Source of the DNA: Phlegmacium glaucopus
Taxonomy: Eukaryota > Basidiomycota > Agaricomycetes > Agaricales > Cortinariaceae
NCBI GenBank assembly: GCA_015039465.1
Contig: MU130378.1
Span: forward strand, 1,368,570-1,432,569
DNA: 64,000 nt
Reading direction: 5' to 3'
The notes under the pieces are model-generated. The model searched no databases. It was not told the origin of the DNA and saw nothing but the letters and a program-made list of their open reading frames with translations. This document shows, piece after piece, positions 47,886 to 61,003 of this stretch (positions are counted from its first letter, which is position 1; every line of letters begins with the position of its first letter). A program made the translations under genes and the position numbers.

Positions 47886-50800
47886 ATGACATCGACACAC
47901 CTTAGGACATTGCTCAAGCCACCTGTTCGCGCGGACTCGCGTAAGAAAGCAACAGAAACAATCAATTTTCGATTTCATTGCTTTGAGGACCTTATGGCCC
48001 TCGATGCAAGTGTCGTTGAATCCGAGAAGCAACAAAATAACTTGAGATCAAATGTTTGGAGTTACTTCTCTATATCCATGCCGTAGAACTCAATAAATTT
48101 ATCAATCCTAGCTCTGTGACTCCCAGTCTCACGTGGATTATAAGATCACGGAGACTCGTCTTTCCGTGGCAGGTCACTTGGAAACTGCCCAAAATTTATC
48201 TTTGCTTCGTCATTCGCTTGCAGACAAGCTCTCGGATTTATCTCAAGAACTGCTGTCGTTGGAGTACAATGAAGACCGGGAACCAATGTTGTTGGAAGAC
48301 TTGGAGACCCTTCATCGAAATTTAAAAGAACGCCAGTCTGTCAAAGAATACGTCCAAGCTATTCAACGTGCTCTGAAGTTGAGGTGTTGTTGATAACCTA
48401 TTGATTGGCTCGTTTGTAATATTTTCATACAGTGAAATTGCCATTGAACGAGTTCGTCAGGCCTCTTCGATATCTTCCGATTCTATGAACGGTTATCAAG
48501 CATTGCAAAGTTACGTTTCGAACTTGGTTCAGTCGCTTTCCGCTGTCGAAGAAGAATCCAGTAATCAACGTCTGAATCTTGCAAAATTTCTTGAACAAGT
48601 CCGTGACAAAACTTGGATCGATATCAAGCTCGTTTTGTCCACGTTGGTAGCGTTTTCTCTCCCTTTTTGTACGTTAATATCTACAATTTCACTGCAGCAC
48701 CTTGGTCACAGCTGCCGAAAAACTGGGATGGCCAAGCTCGGTCGATTATCTTTCATGTACGACGCAGGACCGAAAAGCCTTTGAATCTGCCTTTTTCAAT
48801 CTTCTAAAACTTCAAAGCATGTACGTATGATTTTATGACTCTGGTGACCACAACTTATCTACTAGCCCTCAGTGGCAAGAAAGTCCACGCTCAACAGTCC
48901 TTGAATGAAAAAGAAGGGCTTTATCCTCTTCAGGCCCTTATACAGCCCATTTCATTGCGCTTCAAGTATCATTTTGAAGGTTCGAGACAGACGAACAAAC
49001 TTGACAAGGTACTCTTCTGCGTCGAATAACAGTATCAGCTACTCGATTCAATGCCATCTTCCCAGCCCGAATGGTTCCTTACACATGTGCAAAATGTTAG
49101 CCAAGAACACTCGGCCTTCTTGAAAGATGTTGTGCAAGGGCTTCTATCTCAGACAGAGTATCGACAAATAGTAGCTTGGGTGATTGTCTTTCTACTATTA
49201 ACTTCAAAGGTTCAACATTTAACTGCTTTTATTGTACCAGAGAGAGTTTACGTTTCTTCTACTGCCTTTGTTATCAAGAAAACTTAAGAAAACTATTCCA
49301 CTACTCTTGGAACACCCCTCGCTACTGGCACACACAATCTATCAAACATTACAATTCGACTCTGCTTTGACCAAAGAAGGTTTTTTGCTCCAGGGGACAT
49401 CATCGTCAGACAGTGGAGGCGAATGGGGTGGGATTAGTGAAATTGTACTTGGAAACTCTGATTGGTTCGAGACTTGGCTTACAGGCGAGAAAAATTGTAA
49501 GCTTTTTGTCTAATTGAGCATCGCACAAGTCAGTTTACACAGCACAGTCGTAGAAGATCAGTACAACGAAATTATTAGTTCCGGCGATGCTTGGCTTGTA
49601 GCAGAAGAAGTTAATCATGATGACGCTCTGCATGACTTGAAACCCACCAATTCATCGAGAAGAATAAAGTCATTGGTAGAGCAAGTCACAGGTCTGCTCA
49701 CTCCCTATTTTCTTTCCGCAACGACTTTCTAACTCATCCGTGCAGACCGCTACTCTCAACTTCCTCGCGCGGCTCAGAGAGCGCTATTTCTCACAAAAAT
49801 TCAACTTCCTCTTCTGGACTCATACCGTTCTAGGATATCGGCATCTCTTGACGCATTTGAAACCCTTTCCTCTGTCTTTGTTCGCCCAGTGCCTGGCGCT
49901 TTGTCGGTAAATCTTACCACTCGGGAGGCTTTGGGTATCCAAGAAGACCCTCGGAATCTCACCGTAGGTGTTGCAGGGGTCCATCGTTTGTGCAAAGCAT
50001 TGTTAAGCGCAGGTTACATAAAAGCATCACTGGAGGAGTGGGGCGAAGATATAGTCAGTTCCAATACATCCATTTCGTCTTGTAAACAGGACTCTTCTCT
50101 CATTGAATTTGATATAGTTTTTCCTACAGCTCTGGGCAGAGTTTGCTACAGACCCCGTTTTACGCGGACGGGCAGGGTCAAATTCTCTGCTACCCAACTC
50201 GACTGATCCTGCTTCAAAGCGCCCAGCAGAAACGATCTTTGAGGAGGTGATTTCGAGATACCATCAAAATTCTGTTCGTGCGGAGAACATGGCTGTCCAC
50301 CTAATATGTGGTGAAATAGAAAATGCTTTGCGGGCACATCGATCTGCAGCGACAACGTAAGCTTCCAGGTCCATTCTCAACTGTTTTTATAGCTTATTTG
50401 TCAAACACAGGACCTCGAGATCTGTAACTGAATTCGATACACTAGAACTGGCCGTCTCCCAAACCTTGTTGGTTCCCATTGGGCTTTTATCTTCTCATTT
50501 GAGTTTCCTTCGGGCAACTCTGCCTGGGAAGATGTTCACATTAGTCTATCGTCAAATTGCGAAGCGTCTGGCTGAACACATTTATCATCACCAAATCCTT
50601 TATCGAGGACAGTTTTCGTTACAAGAAGGGAAGACGATACGATCAGAATGCGAGCTTTGGGTCGGGACATGCTATGCAGCCGCTGACGGGGCGTTGGGAG
50701 GCGGTCGCCAAAGAGTCCAAGCGCCATGGAACACATTACTACAATCTGGAAGACTAGTGGCATTGGAAGGAGAGCCGTGGGAGAAGGTTTGTGAACAAAC

Positions 50801-50933
50801 TTTTGGCTCAGAAAGTGACTTCGACTGGGAGAACACGATGGTAGATGTATTGGGCATGACGGAATTAACCAGAGATGAGGTTGGCACTTTATTGAAGCGA
50901 CGAGAAGACTTCGATCCGATACGCCAACGATGA
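47886..50933 (+). CDS. RINT1/Tip20 family tethering factor (Dsl1 complex)
   Basis: This multi-exon gene starts [20 protein letters not shown] and ends [12 protein letters not shown]. Segments are helical throughout: [47 protein letters not shown], then the TIP-1-domain part with [40 protein letters not shown] and the conserved C-terminal block [32 protein letters not shown]. Tip20 (yeast), with Dsl1 and Sec39, and RINT1 (animals), with ZW10 and NAG, tether COPI vesicles at the ER. Length (about 780-820 residues after splicing) fits. The [15 protein letters not shown] and WFETW pattern is my main ground for RINT1 over a COG subunit. Together with RIC1 this gives two Golgi/ER traffic factors in the window. 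Confidence 0.8.
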
Positions 50934-51100
50934 TGGTCGTAGGTTGAGACTATATAGCATGTATTCGCGCCGTCTATTTATCTTCCATCAAAAGCAAAAA
51001 AGCAAAATTCAAATCCTTGCAAAGCGAACCGAAAACATTCACAAGTACATATTAATATAGAAGAAAAAACAAAGCCCCATATCTGCCCCCCTCCTTCAGC

Positions 51101-53484
51101 TTACATTACCCTGAGTGTCCATCCATGCATACCCCCATCAGCAGCAGCAGCTGCCTGTGCAGCAGCGATCCAACCCGTATCAATATTCCCCGCAGGCCCA
51201 TTTCCTTGGTTAGCTGTAATACCTCCCAAATCCATGGTTTGAAAGACATTCTCACAAGCAATCGTACGACCTGAATGATAACCAACACCATCCGATGCAC
51301 GTATAAACAGCAAGGGCAGACTACGTCCCGCAATCGTAGGCATTGGCGGTGGAGGCACCGGTGGACCCTCCTGACTAGAACTTTCAGGAGTATGTGGTTT
51401 ATTGAGGTCTGGTGTCGGCAGGGCATCATCTTCAAGCGCTTTCATCACGTCGGGCAGTGGAGGCATTTCGACGATGACAACAGTATGCAACGGCCCAGAA
51501 GGCATGAACCTTTGTGGTGAAGATGTTGATGACCCAGCCTCCATGTTGTCCATGACTTGTGTACCAGATTGCAGGAAAGGATTGATAGTTGTTAGCGGGC
51601 CAGATGGGGTTGTTTGATAGACGCGCAGTTGAAGCGGACCAAGGTTGCCAAGGTAGACATCCAGTGGTGTTTGTGCCCTCGTGGAAGGGTTCTCATAAAA
51701 GAAATTTGAGACCGTCAACTCAACAGTGTTATTTGCAGGTCGGTAGAGTGGGGCAGTAAACAAGGTAGGGAAAGGTGTAATGGGTAGCTCGGGTATATTA
51801 TTGTTTTGGCCGAAAGCATCGAAAAATGTATACTGAAATTTTGCTGTGTGAATATTGACATTTTAGTACAGGGAGCATAAATGATAGGAGAATGCCTACA
51901 TATGCCAACAATAGTCCAACATAGATAGTCGTCAACTTCATCGGAGATTATGCGTAGTCCGTCTTTCATTTCATCACGGACACGAGGGGATTGAAAAAGG
52001 AGAGGATGGGTTCCTGCTTGAGTTGACATTCCTGGTGCTGGAGGAGCGACTACGCCTGGAGTTCCAGGAATTGGCCCAGCCGCCGAAAGATAATGTCGGG
52101 ATCCATCGGGGTTAACACGTTGAAGCGCGATTTTCTGCATCTGGCTGACAGGCCCTCCTTCGTCTGGAGATACTCTACCTTTATCGACTTTGCGTATCAC
52201 AAGGGGTGATGTCGAGATGCCCGAATGTGTATCTGACAAGACAATTTCGCATCCATAAGTGACTGGCTGGGGTCCCTGTGCTATAAAAAATGATAACGTG
52301 ACCTGATAAGAGGAATGAACTAGCTTATCATCATATAACACTTACCAACACCGGCTCCAGGGTTGGCACCTAAACCACCAGGTCTTCGAACAACATTGAC
52401 ATTGAACGCAGACCAGGCAACATTGCTTGCACACAACTGGGCATGATCGATTGTCATGTATTTGGTGCGGACGGTCTGAGAGTTTATACGATTGAACAGA
52501 GACACAGGTCCGCCTGCCAATATACATGAGGAGATATTGCGCGTCTTTGCAGTCTTCTTGGATGGCTTTGAGATGATAGTCACGGGGGCCGAGTCAAATG
52601 TCGCCCAAACTCGGCCACTAGGGGGTTCGACACCTTCCGGTGTCAGAGCAGGTGGAGGAGGTTCGGCAATATCAAGGGATAGCTGGAAGCTCTTCGCCTT
52701 GGCGGCGCCTGTAACGTGCAAAAACTTGAAGCTAGCCGTCATATTGTTATCCAAAGGAGCTTTTTGTTCGAATGAACGTTCCCCATTCTCAGCGACTACA
52801 GCCATAGCTAGTTGCTGAGTACGCATATGCCACACCGGGCCCTCAATATGAACCACTGGAGGAGGGCAAAGAAATCGCTTCTCGCTCCCATACGACTTTT
52901 GTGCAACAGCAGCATGTAAACATATCACAGTAGTCATGGGCATGACGCGAGAAGGATCTTGTGATACATGGTCACGAACGATACGCCGAATCTTGGTATG
53001 TGGGTCTTCTGATTCTCCATCTTCTAATTTGCGCTTACTTGAGGATGCCTTTTTTAAAAATTTACGGTAGCGACTTTGAGTTACCTATTACAAAAACGGT
53101 TATGAGTGTACTGACTTGTGTTATGTTTCCTAAAATCCCCGCAGACGGGGCAGGATGCCAAGTTTGTACCTGGCCATTCGTTGCATCATGTTTCGAAGCT
53201 GACAAGATAGATTGAATGGATGCATTCGGGCCAGTGGTAGGCAAGTTTGGGGAAGGCTCTGAGGAATTGGAAGATGAAGGCGTATGGGAATTGTTTGGAG
53301 GCGGATCGGGAAGATTGTTGGAAACCTAGAGCGTGTCGATTAGGTAGTGAAATTTTACGAGTAAAATTGGAATTGCCTGTGATGGTGTGGCTGAACGATC
53401 ATTGTCTGCTTGTGAAACAGAGGCCATCTGTATGTGTGGGTGGTTAAGAAAGAAAGAATCCTGAGGACCCGTCGTCTGCGCCAT
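51101..53484 (-). CDS. CSL-family transcription factor (Cbf11/Cbf12-like)
   Basis: This is a fungal member of the CBF1/Su(H)/LAG-1 family, which binds GTGRGAA-type sites. The diagnostic block is VICLHAAVAQKSYGSEKRFL, the DNA-contacting loop of the Rel-homology N-terminal domain, then CPPPVVHIEGPVW. The beta-trefoil region follows (LFNRINSQTVRTKYMTIDHA, QLCASNVAWSAFNVNVV), then GCEIVLSDTHSGISTSPLVI and VDKGRVSPDEGGPVSQMQKI, and a C-terminal Ig-like part ending MHGWTLRVM. The Pro/Ser-rich N-terminus begins MAQTTGPQDSFFLNHPH. Its first intron is either GC-AG (53326-53376, keeping SQ | VSNN) or a 37-nt GT-AG one. In fission yeast Cbf11/12 control cell adhesion and lipid metabolism genes. Confidence 0.88.
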
Positions 53485-53680
53485 TACTTACTTACAGGCG
53501 TGAGAGTAAGACGTGGGTGGGAATTTGTTAAACTCCCCCAATCGTGAGAGTTTTGTTCCCCGCAACTGTCACATTTTCTCACGCTGTCACAGTAAATATG
53601 TCACCTGATAAAAAAAAATACTTGCTACTGAAAAGAGTCCAAAAGTCCAAAATGCGTACTAAAAGGTATCCGATATGTTC

Positions 53681-56388
53681 TCAAAAGTCCCTGCTCTTAC
53701 TGCGACGACCTCTGCCATCATCTGGGAATGGCACTCCTTCCCCTTTCTTCCGTGAATCGCGCTTCGAACTAGTTTGGTCGGCTTTGATGCCCATCTCGGC
53801 ATCTTGTTGATATCGTTGCCAGTCTTCTACTTTCAGCGTTGACAGCCGTCTTGAAGAAGACGTTCCAAAATTTGCTAGCTTGTCCGCGCTTAAAGACCGT
53901 GAATGACGATTAGACCGATGCTCATTCAGTGGAGGCCGCTCAATTGGGGAATTCCCCGACTTTTTTCTCTTTTCGAGTGCAGCCGCCTTCTCAGCCTGTC
54001 GCCGAGTGACGGCCTCTTTCTCAAGAGCTTTGGACCGTTCCCATCGCTGTCTAGCTGCCTCCAGTTCCGCGTGTTCCTTCTCTGCCTGTGTAAGGGGCGC
54101 TTGCATATCTCGCAGCTTTTCTCGATGACGTTCACTTAGCTCTTCAAATGTGCGAGTACGAGTGTTCGGCAGTACTTGAGGTATTGGCGCAATGATAGGA
54201 CCAGCTGATCGACGAGGGGGCAAGATAACCACCGGCGATGCGTTGGTTTTTTGTTGGACGACCTTGGCAAGTGGAGTATCCTCGGATGAATCTGTGCTTG
54301 GGGGTGGCAAGCCCAGAGTGCTCTCTCTTCTCTTGCGACGGGTCAGGGCGTCTTGTACTGCTGGAGAAAGAGGCATTCGCGTGGTTGTTGCGATGGGAGG
54401 CGTAACGCCAGCTGGCGGTTGTAGTAACCTACGCTCTTGAATATAATTATCCCAATCAGACTCCTTCAGAGGAACACTAGTTGGACGAATTATTGAGTCA
54501 CCCGAAGTATTGGGGGCCAAAGCAGACAGTTCCATGGAATGCACACGAACACGAGGATCGATCGCCCGAGGTGGGCGCGAATGCGATGTGGGGAGTAGAA
54601 CGGTACCAGCATCGATACTAAGAGTACGTCGCGAGGCAAATGAGGGGCGACGAGAAGGTTCCGAAGACGACGGAACAGGGGTTTCCGATTTCAAAACATC
54701 AATGGAACGACGAATGGTCTGGATTTCAGCAAGAAGCTCTTCCTTACGCTTGAACTCTTCCAAGTCTGCAGACAAAGCCTCGGCGACACGGTTCGGCCGG
54801 GACTTGGCCATGAAGGTAGAAGGAACATCTTCCTGAATGCCTTGACCAAGATCCAATGCAGGTAAAACGCCGGGTGTCTGTACAAATCTTGAGGCTCGTT
54901 TAAGATCTTCATCAGAGGTCGGGGCTACTTTGAAGTCGGAGATGCCTGAAAGATGGCGGGGACGGGAATCACCCAACACGGGGGATGGTGAGTCTTCTCC
55001 ATCCTTCATGAAAGGCATACTAGAAAGGGTGCTGCTCTCGTGACCACCGTGCTTCAAAAGAGAAGGATGTTCCTTCTCCCAAGCATCACGCTCCTTTGCA
55101 ATATGATCAAACCTCTCGGTAGCCTGCAGTTCAGCTTCTTCATCCCTTTTCTTCATCTCTTCTGCTATCTCTCGCAGCTTCTTTTGGAGAACCTTCAATA
55201 TGCGGAATTGAACTGCTGTTCCCATCAACGCAATGGCGCCGATGAGGCCGAGTTCTATTTGCATAGTTTGTGATACGGGAAACTCAATGCCGTTATCTGT
55301 GAACTTATGAAAGAGGGTGGGAAAGCCAATATTCCAAATGTAAAACTACGTATGAAAGGGCGTGTGAGTATGTAAGGAAGAGCGAGGGCCGGAGGATTTC
55401 ATACCTCTTTGAGGCCTGCTGTTGTGAAGCAATCGACGCCCAGTATGAAGGAGGAGGCACCCACAAAAGCCGTGGAGATGAGAAGGACGTGGTAGTGGAT
55501 CTGATGGGTAGTTGAAGAAATTAAGGTATGGTCTGATTAAAGTAAATAAATTAGAGTTACTTTTGGAATTGTGCACAAAGTGAAACCAAGGACGGCACAG
55601 CCTGTTGATAGTGGAGTGAGGACAGAAGGTGTAGAGGAGGCGAAAATTGATACCGATGTATAGGATCCACCGGAAACTCATGCTTCTGATGACACCTCCG
55701 TTGTGGAAGGACTGTATCCAGAGTGCAAAAGCAAAACCGCCCCATGCTCCTATACCGTATCTAGCAGCTTTCCAAAAAAAGATGGCAATGGCACCACCAG
55801 CAAAGCCTGCTATAGAAGCAGAAAGTACGAACATTCCGCGAAGAGTTTGGGATGGCGGATTAATGGCAGGCAGAACGCCAAATTTCAAGATGAGAACTGC
55901 ACAAACGAGTGCCAAAGTATAGAAGCCAATTAAAAAGAAAGAAGTCCTATGGAATACTTGAGCATAGAGTGAGATGATGTGCGTAAGGCGAACCATCGAT
56001 TTTTGTGACCCCAAAAGGCGGAAGGAATGCCTGTAATGATGAGAATGGCGCCTAGGACTGCAAAAGCAGGGGTTACTTTGGTAGTCTGGAAGGAATATGA
56101 GGGGTTGGGGTTGGGTTTGATAGGTGTGGATGATAAAATGCTTACGAGAACGATGACGGGGGTGGATGTAGTAGTAGCTGAAGGGGTAGAAGTAACTGAA
56201 GAGGTTGGGGGGATGGTACTACTTGTAAGGGTATGTGTGACATTGAATATATCTGGGACGACTGTTGTGAGGTGAGCTGAGGGAGATACAGGGAGAGTGA
56301 TAGTAAGGGAAGAAGTAGTAAGTTCAAGTGAAATGTTCTGTGCAAAGACTAGAGAAAGCCAGGTGAATATGAAGAAGAGGAGGAGCAT
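53681..56388 (-). CDS. DUF4203-type multispanning membrane protein with long charged C-terminal tail
   Basis: Five exons begin at 56388 with a signal peptide (MLLLFFIFTWLSLVFAQ), a Ser/Thr/Pro-rich ectodomain of about 100 residues, then seven hydrophobic segments: FAVLGAILIITGIPSAFWG, FFLIGFYTLALVCAVLILKF, GMFVLSASIAGFAGGAIAIF, GAWGGFAFALWIQ, YIGCAVLGFTLCTIP, VLLISTAFVGASSFILGVD and LGLIGAIALMGTAVQF. Gly-rich helices and the seven-span layout fit the DUF4203/TM7S3-TMEM198 superfamily. The last exon (from 55264) adds about 480 cytosolic residues, including coiled coil (REIAEEMKKRDEEAELQATE, QAEKEHAELEAARQRWERSK) and a basic end, GRRSKSRDF. Function is unknown. The ATG lies only 34 nt beyond the stop of the upstream MRH4-like gene on the same strand. 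Confidence 0.82.
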
Positions 56389-56422
56389 TGCGGTTGTGGT
56401 AAAGGCAAAAGTCAGCCGCGCG

Positions 56423-58258
56423 CTATTTAAAGTACGGAAACAGAACGGGTCTTGTTGGCCGCAATATACGAACCATCTTGTCTCCTTCCAAATCCGTACA
56501 CACCACTGTAATAACTCTTCCCTCTCTTCCATTAAGTCTTCCGACTCTTCCAGCTAAATGAACATATGCGTCAACACTCTTCCCAGTCACCTGAGGTCCT
56601 TCAGGAATCCCAACAATAAACACATGTGTTAGCCCATCCAAGTCCACTCCACGCGTAGTAGCAATCGTCCCAACTAGCATCGTCGCCTTATCTAATATAT
56701 TCACTTCATCCTTCAAATTTAATCCATGTGCGTTCACTCCCAATCGTCGAAGCTCATACACAGCACGATTCACCGGTGCAGATGACGGAATCACTAGTAA
56801 GGCTAGTCTGGGAACGTCAAATGCGAAGCCTGTCGCAATGGTCTCAAACACGTTGGAATTAAATGGTGACGGCGTCTTCTCGTAATCTGATCGATACACT
56901 TGTCAGTCAATTTGTCTTTAACACTTGCATTTGCCCCCTTACCTTCATCATAACACTCATCCGCCTCCACCTCCGTTTCTTCAATTTGTTCGCCATTGGT
57001 CCATTTTATCTCTGGTCCCACTCTGGCTCCAATAACATTCCTGGTTTCGCCCTCCTCTGGAACGACAAGAACGGAATGCAACACTGATCCTTGCTTACCG
57101 GAATGACCCGCCGCTGACTTTTTAACTTCCTTCTTCTTCCGCCCTTGATCGTATTGGTCGCGAAAGATCTTCACCAAATTATCTTTGTTCAACCATCCAC
57201 TCTCCTCGAATAGGTAATTCTTCAAATGCGCACGCAGTGTTGCACTCGACAGGATCAATTGCGGTGTCTTCTTCCACTCCTTCCCAACCACCCCTTCTCC
57301 TTCCCATTCAGATCGTTCAGAAGAATAACGCCGTTCGTTCCATTCCTTCCTTTTAGAATACACCGCGTCCAGCAACTGCCTTGTTGGTCCAGGATGCCGA
57401 GCCACCTTCCTTTTCGCTTTTTCGTATGCCAATCGATACGACTTGTTAGGGTCCTTCCGCGCTGCAGTCTCAACCAAGTAATCAACTTCATCCACAGCAA
57501 TGGTAGACAACGTATTCAATCCTAACGCCCCGCGGTTTCGTTCATAAACATCCATAAGGGCCTTAGGCGTGCATATCAGAATATGTGGTGGATTCTCCTC
57601 GAGTTTTTTGATCTGTTTATCAATCGGTATCCCAGTTCCACGAACAAGCACGTATGCAATAGATGCAATACGTGTTTTCGGAAGCCTCTTTGTGATATGT
57701 TCAATCCAGCGATACAGCTGGAACGCCAAATCCCGATGAGGAACCAGCAATAACGTAGTGATGTGACGCATTTCAACTTCTTTCCCGTCTTTCCATACTC
57801 TAGACACCAGACGTGGTTTATTGATAAGTCCAAGTACCAACCCAAACGACCTTGATGCACGAAACAGTGAGTAGTTAGCAACAACAAACACCCAAGTCAG
57901 AAGAAGCAAGAAAAACACACTTGCCAGAACCCGTCACATCCTTGAGTAATATATCTTGTGTCCCCAGTATCGCAGGAATAAGCTGGGCTTGAATATCCGT
58001 TGGAGTTTTAACTCTAGGAAATGCCTTGTGAAGGGCCTGGATAAATGGTGCGCCAAGACCTAAACTTTCGAAACTGAGCGGAGGCTCGGGTTGGGTCTGG
58101 ATCGGCACGTCGTCCGTTTTTTCCTTGGCTAGAAATTCTGCGTGAGCTTCATTTGTACGACTCATACAGCGAACCCGTCTCGCGTTGAGCCATGTTCGAT
58201 CAAAGACACTTCGGCGCGTAAAATGGCCAAAGATTGTGGAGGGCGGAAGAAAACTCAT
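56423..58258 (-). CDS. MRH4-like mitochondrial DEAD-box RNA helicase
   Basis: Three exons join to about 575 residues. The start MSFLPPSTIFGHFTRRSVFD is followed by more basic residues (LNARRVRC), a likely mitochondrial presequence; a longer in-frame start at 58324 is possible. Motifs: FESLGLGAPFIQALHKAFPR, TPTDIQAQLIPAIL (Q motif), DVTGSGKS (Walker A, split by the intron 57851-57919), VPHRDLAFQL (Ia), TPKALMDV, VDEVD in the DEAD position, LILSSATLR (III), IATTRGVDLD (V) and YVHLAGRVGR (VI). A charged insert (about 100 residues, DQYDQGRKKKEVKKS to CYDE) lies between the RecA lobes. Mrh4 helps assemble the mitochondrial large ribosomal subunit; the same role is inferred from the presequence and the DEVD variant. 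Confidence 0.82.
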
Positions 58259-58342
58259 GAAGTCACGTGAGTGTATAGACTCCAATTGCAGCGATGAACT
58301 AATATAACATTGGTATAAGATCAACTTCTATAGTCATTCTAA

Positions 58343-60914
58343 TCATCCCCCAATCTGCTCATAATGGCCTCCCCTCGAGCGTTTGAACAAGCGAACAAAC
58401 CAATTGGCACTGTTGTTATTGTTGTTCGTTTGACGTTGAGTGCTTCGTAGATATTCAGAGTCATATGACAGACTTCGGACGAGCGATGTAGTTTCTGATT
58501 CATTGTCAAGATGTTCTTGTCGTGCGTCTGAGGTAAGAAAAGTGAGTGTATGCGTCATAATAATGATGCAGGACACACCTTCACCAAACACTGCATCCAT
58601 TTCTTCCAGTGGTATTCCTTTCGTCTCAGGATACACTGCAACAAACCAATAATGAACATGGAGATACTTGACAAAAAAATAGAGAACCCACAAAAGTAGA
58701 CTGTAAACAAATAGGGTAAAGAGATCAGCACCAATCGTCGATCCACATATATAAAGCAGACCTAGAACAAAGCTTAAAATACAGAAGAACCCATGCATTG
58801 GGTAGAGGCGCCATGCAATCGCCTCTTGAAGGTATGGAGTCACCTCTCCAACTATCCAATTGAAAGCCCAATTGGTAGCTGTTGATAATGACACCCCTTT
58901 GGCGCGTACAGACAGAGGCATGATCTTTGATAAACATCAATTCAATTAAATCTCGATGATAACTAATTGAACTGACTTCAGGTGGATATAACCAAGGAAT
59001 GGGACCCCAACTGATGGAAAAAAAACATTCGAGTGTTAACCATTCCCCACAGTACATGACGTATAAATACCTGTATCCAAAGGCCGCGTTGAATATAATA
59101 ACACAAAAAACGACTGCATTGGGTGTTTGCGGCACATCTAGGTACATCCACCAGCCAGTGGCCATTAGTGCAGCAGCCATCTGTAATTTTGTCAATCAGC
59201 GACGGTTGTAGTAAACGATTTGTTAGAAATTTACCACCACTGCGCCTGAAAGTAGGATGGCTCGACGACCCCAACGATCGACAAGATACCATCTGGAACA
59301 AAATTCAGATATAAAACCTTATTGCTGGAGAGAAAACGTACGTAGGTATCGTGCTCAGTACATATATGACAGAGTTGATACCAGTCATTAGAATTGCTTG
59401 GCGTCCAATCCAGCCAGCTTCCTCGAACACACGCGCTGTGTATGATACATGTCAGAAAGCGCATTCTCCTCTCAATCAGCAAGAAACTTGCGTGCATAAT
59501 ACGAGATGACTATTGCAAACAACATGACCTTAGCCAAAGGTAAAGATAATTAAAAAGGTGGCGGAAATACCATTTATTCCATTCTAAATATAATGTTTTA
59601 GTCACTTACGAAGAAATCAGATATGGAAGATGTCACTTGCCAGCTGAGCGAAAGCTTGTGACGACATTGCAAGAAGAACACGTCGTTTGTACTTTTGCCA
59701 CATTTGTTGATATGATCTTCCTTCCCCAGACTCCCGCTGACAAGATACTTACTGGTTAAAAAGTACTTTCCAAAAGGTGAGATATACATACCTCTTCACG
59801 GACTTTGTCCTTGATCTCCTGATATTCAGCCAGTGCAATGGGGTCATCAGAGTCTCCCCCGTGGAGATCGGCGATGACTTGCAGACCGTCCAATTCCTTC
59901 CCGTTGTCAATGAGCCACCTACATTGGAGAATCGTAATTTAACCCAAATAGACGTTTGGTTGGGACCCCTACCGTGGACTTTCTGGGATGAGGAGCGACC
60001 CTGCCGCAAGTATCGAACCAATGACACATTGCATGAAAAGCGGTAGCCTCCAAGATAGATCGCTATCGATGAAGGAGCAAAAATAATCAGTCCACTTTAG
60101 AGTCATGAGTAAGGAGAAGAGCTAGGCAAAGGCATATGACGTACGACAGAGGAGGAGTATCCAATGATATTGCAAGTAAATTCCATGCAGGCTAGTGCAC
60201 CACGCTAGTCCGGAGTTGAGTGAACAGAGTAAATATTGAAGGGGAGAAACTGACATGATTGGGAGGAGATATTTCGCTTTGGTAGATTGGAACAATAGTA
60301 CTACGAATGCATATGGCATTTAGTAGGGGTCTTTTATGAGTCTTTCACTTACGAGAGCAAACCAACACCAAAGCCACTTATAACTCGACCAAGAATAATG
60401 CTCCAGAATCCGATAGTAAAAGTTTGGATCACGCCGCCTACCGTGAACACAACGGCACCAACAAATAATGTGCCCTTTCTTCCGATCGTATCTCCGACCC
60501 GACCAGCAGCAATGGATGTCACTGTAATTATTCCAGTGCGTCAAACAAGCAGGGGTCTTCCTTGCACTGTCTCTAACATACCAAAAGCCCCGATCTCTAG
60601 GACTGCAACCATAGTCCCGATTTCAATAGGTCCTGGGTAATCGAAATACTTGCGGAAGTAAGGACTTGTGATAAGTCCACTCATGACCCTGTAAGACAAG
60701 AAGTATATAAGATACTGGGCAGTTGATATTGACGGCAGTTCACCCTTGGTCATATCCAAACTAAACACGAGGAATTCACGTTAGAGCTATTATGCTGAAT
60801 TGAGAGAATCCAGCATACAAGAAACACGCCAAGACTGGCGAACACAGAGATACCATAGAGTAAAGGTTGGCCTACTAGCCTCCACCTTGGTCTTGAGGCC
60901 AGCGCATCTGGCAT
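58343..60914 (-). CDS. MFS sugar/hexose transporter
   Basis: This multi-exon gene starts MPDALASRPRWRLVGQPLLY and ends SRGGHYEQIGG. Sugar-porter signatures are visible: AAGRVGDTIGRKGTLFVG (loop 2-3), GRVISGFGVGLL, EISPPNHR, PESPRWLIDNGK (after helix 6), WGPIPWLYPPEV (helix 10), LSVRAKGVSLSTATNWAFNW and PETKGIPLEEMDAVFG (after helix 12). Twelve membrane helices are expected. A 50-residue cytosolic tail follows with a poly-Asn run and Ser/Thr/Arg residues (SLVRSLSYDSEYLRSTQRQT). The substrate is probably a hexose, disaccharide or polyol taken up with protons; the specificity cannot be read. It is divergent from MIM2 by 89 nt, and 84 nt upstream of the MRH4-like gene. Confidence 0.9.
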
Positions 60915-61003
60915 GTTGAAGAAGATGGCAAGAAGTGGAGCAAGCTTTATTACATAAATTCAGCTAAAGGACGAAACGAACTAAATAAACAAACCTTTGC
61001 ATC

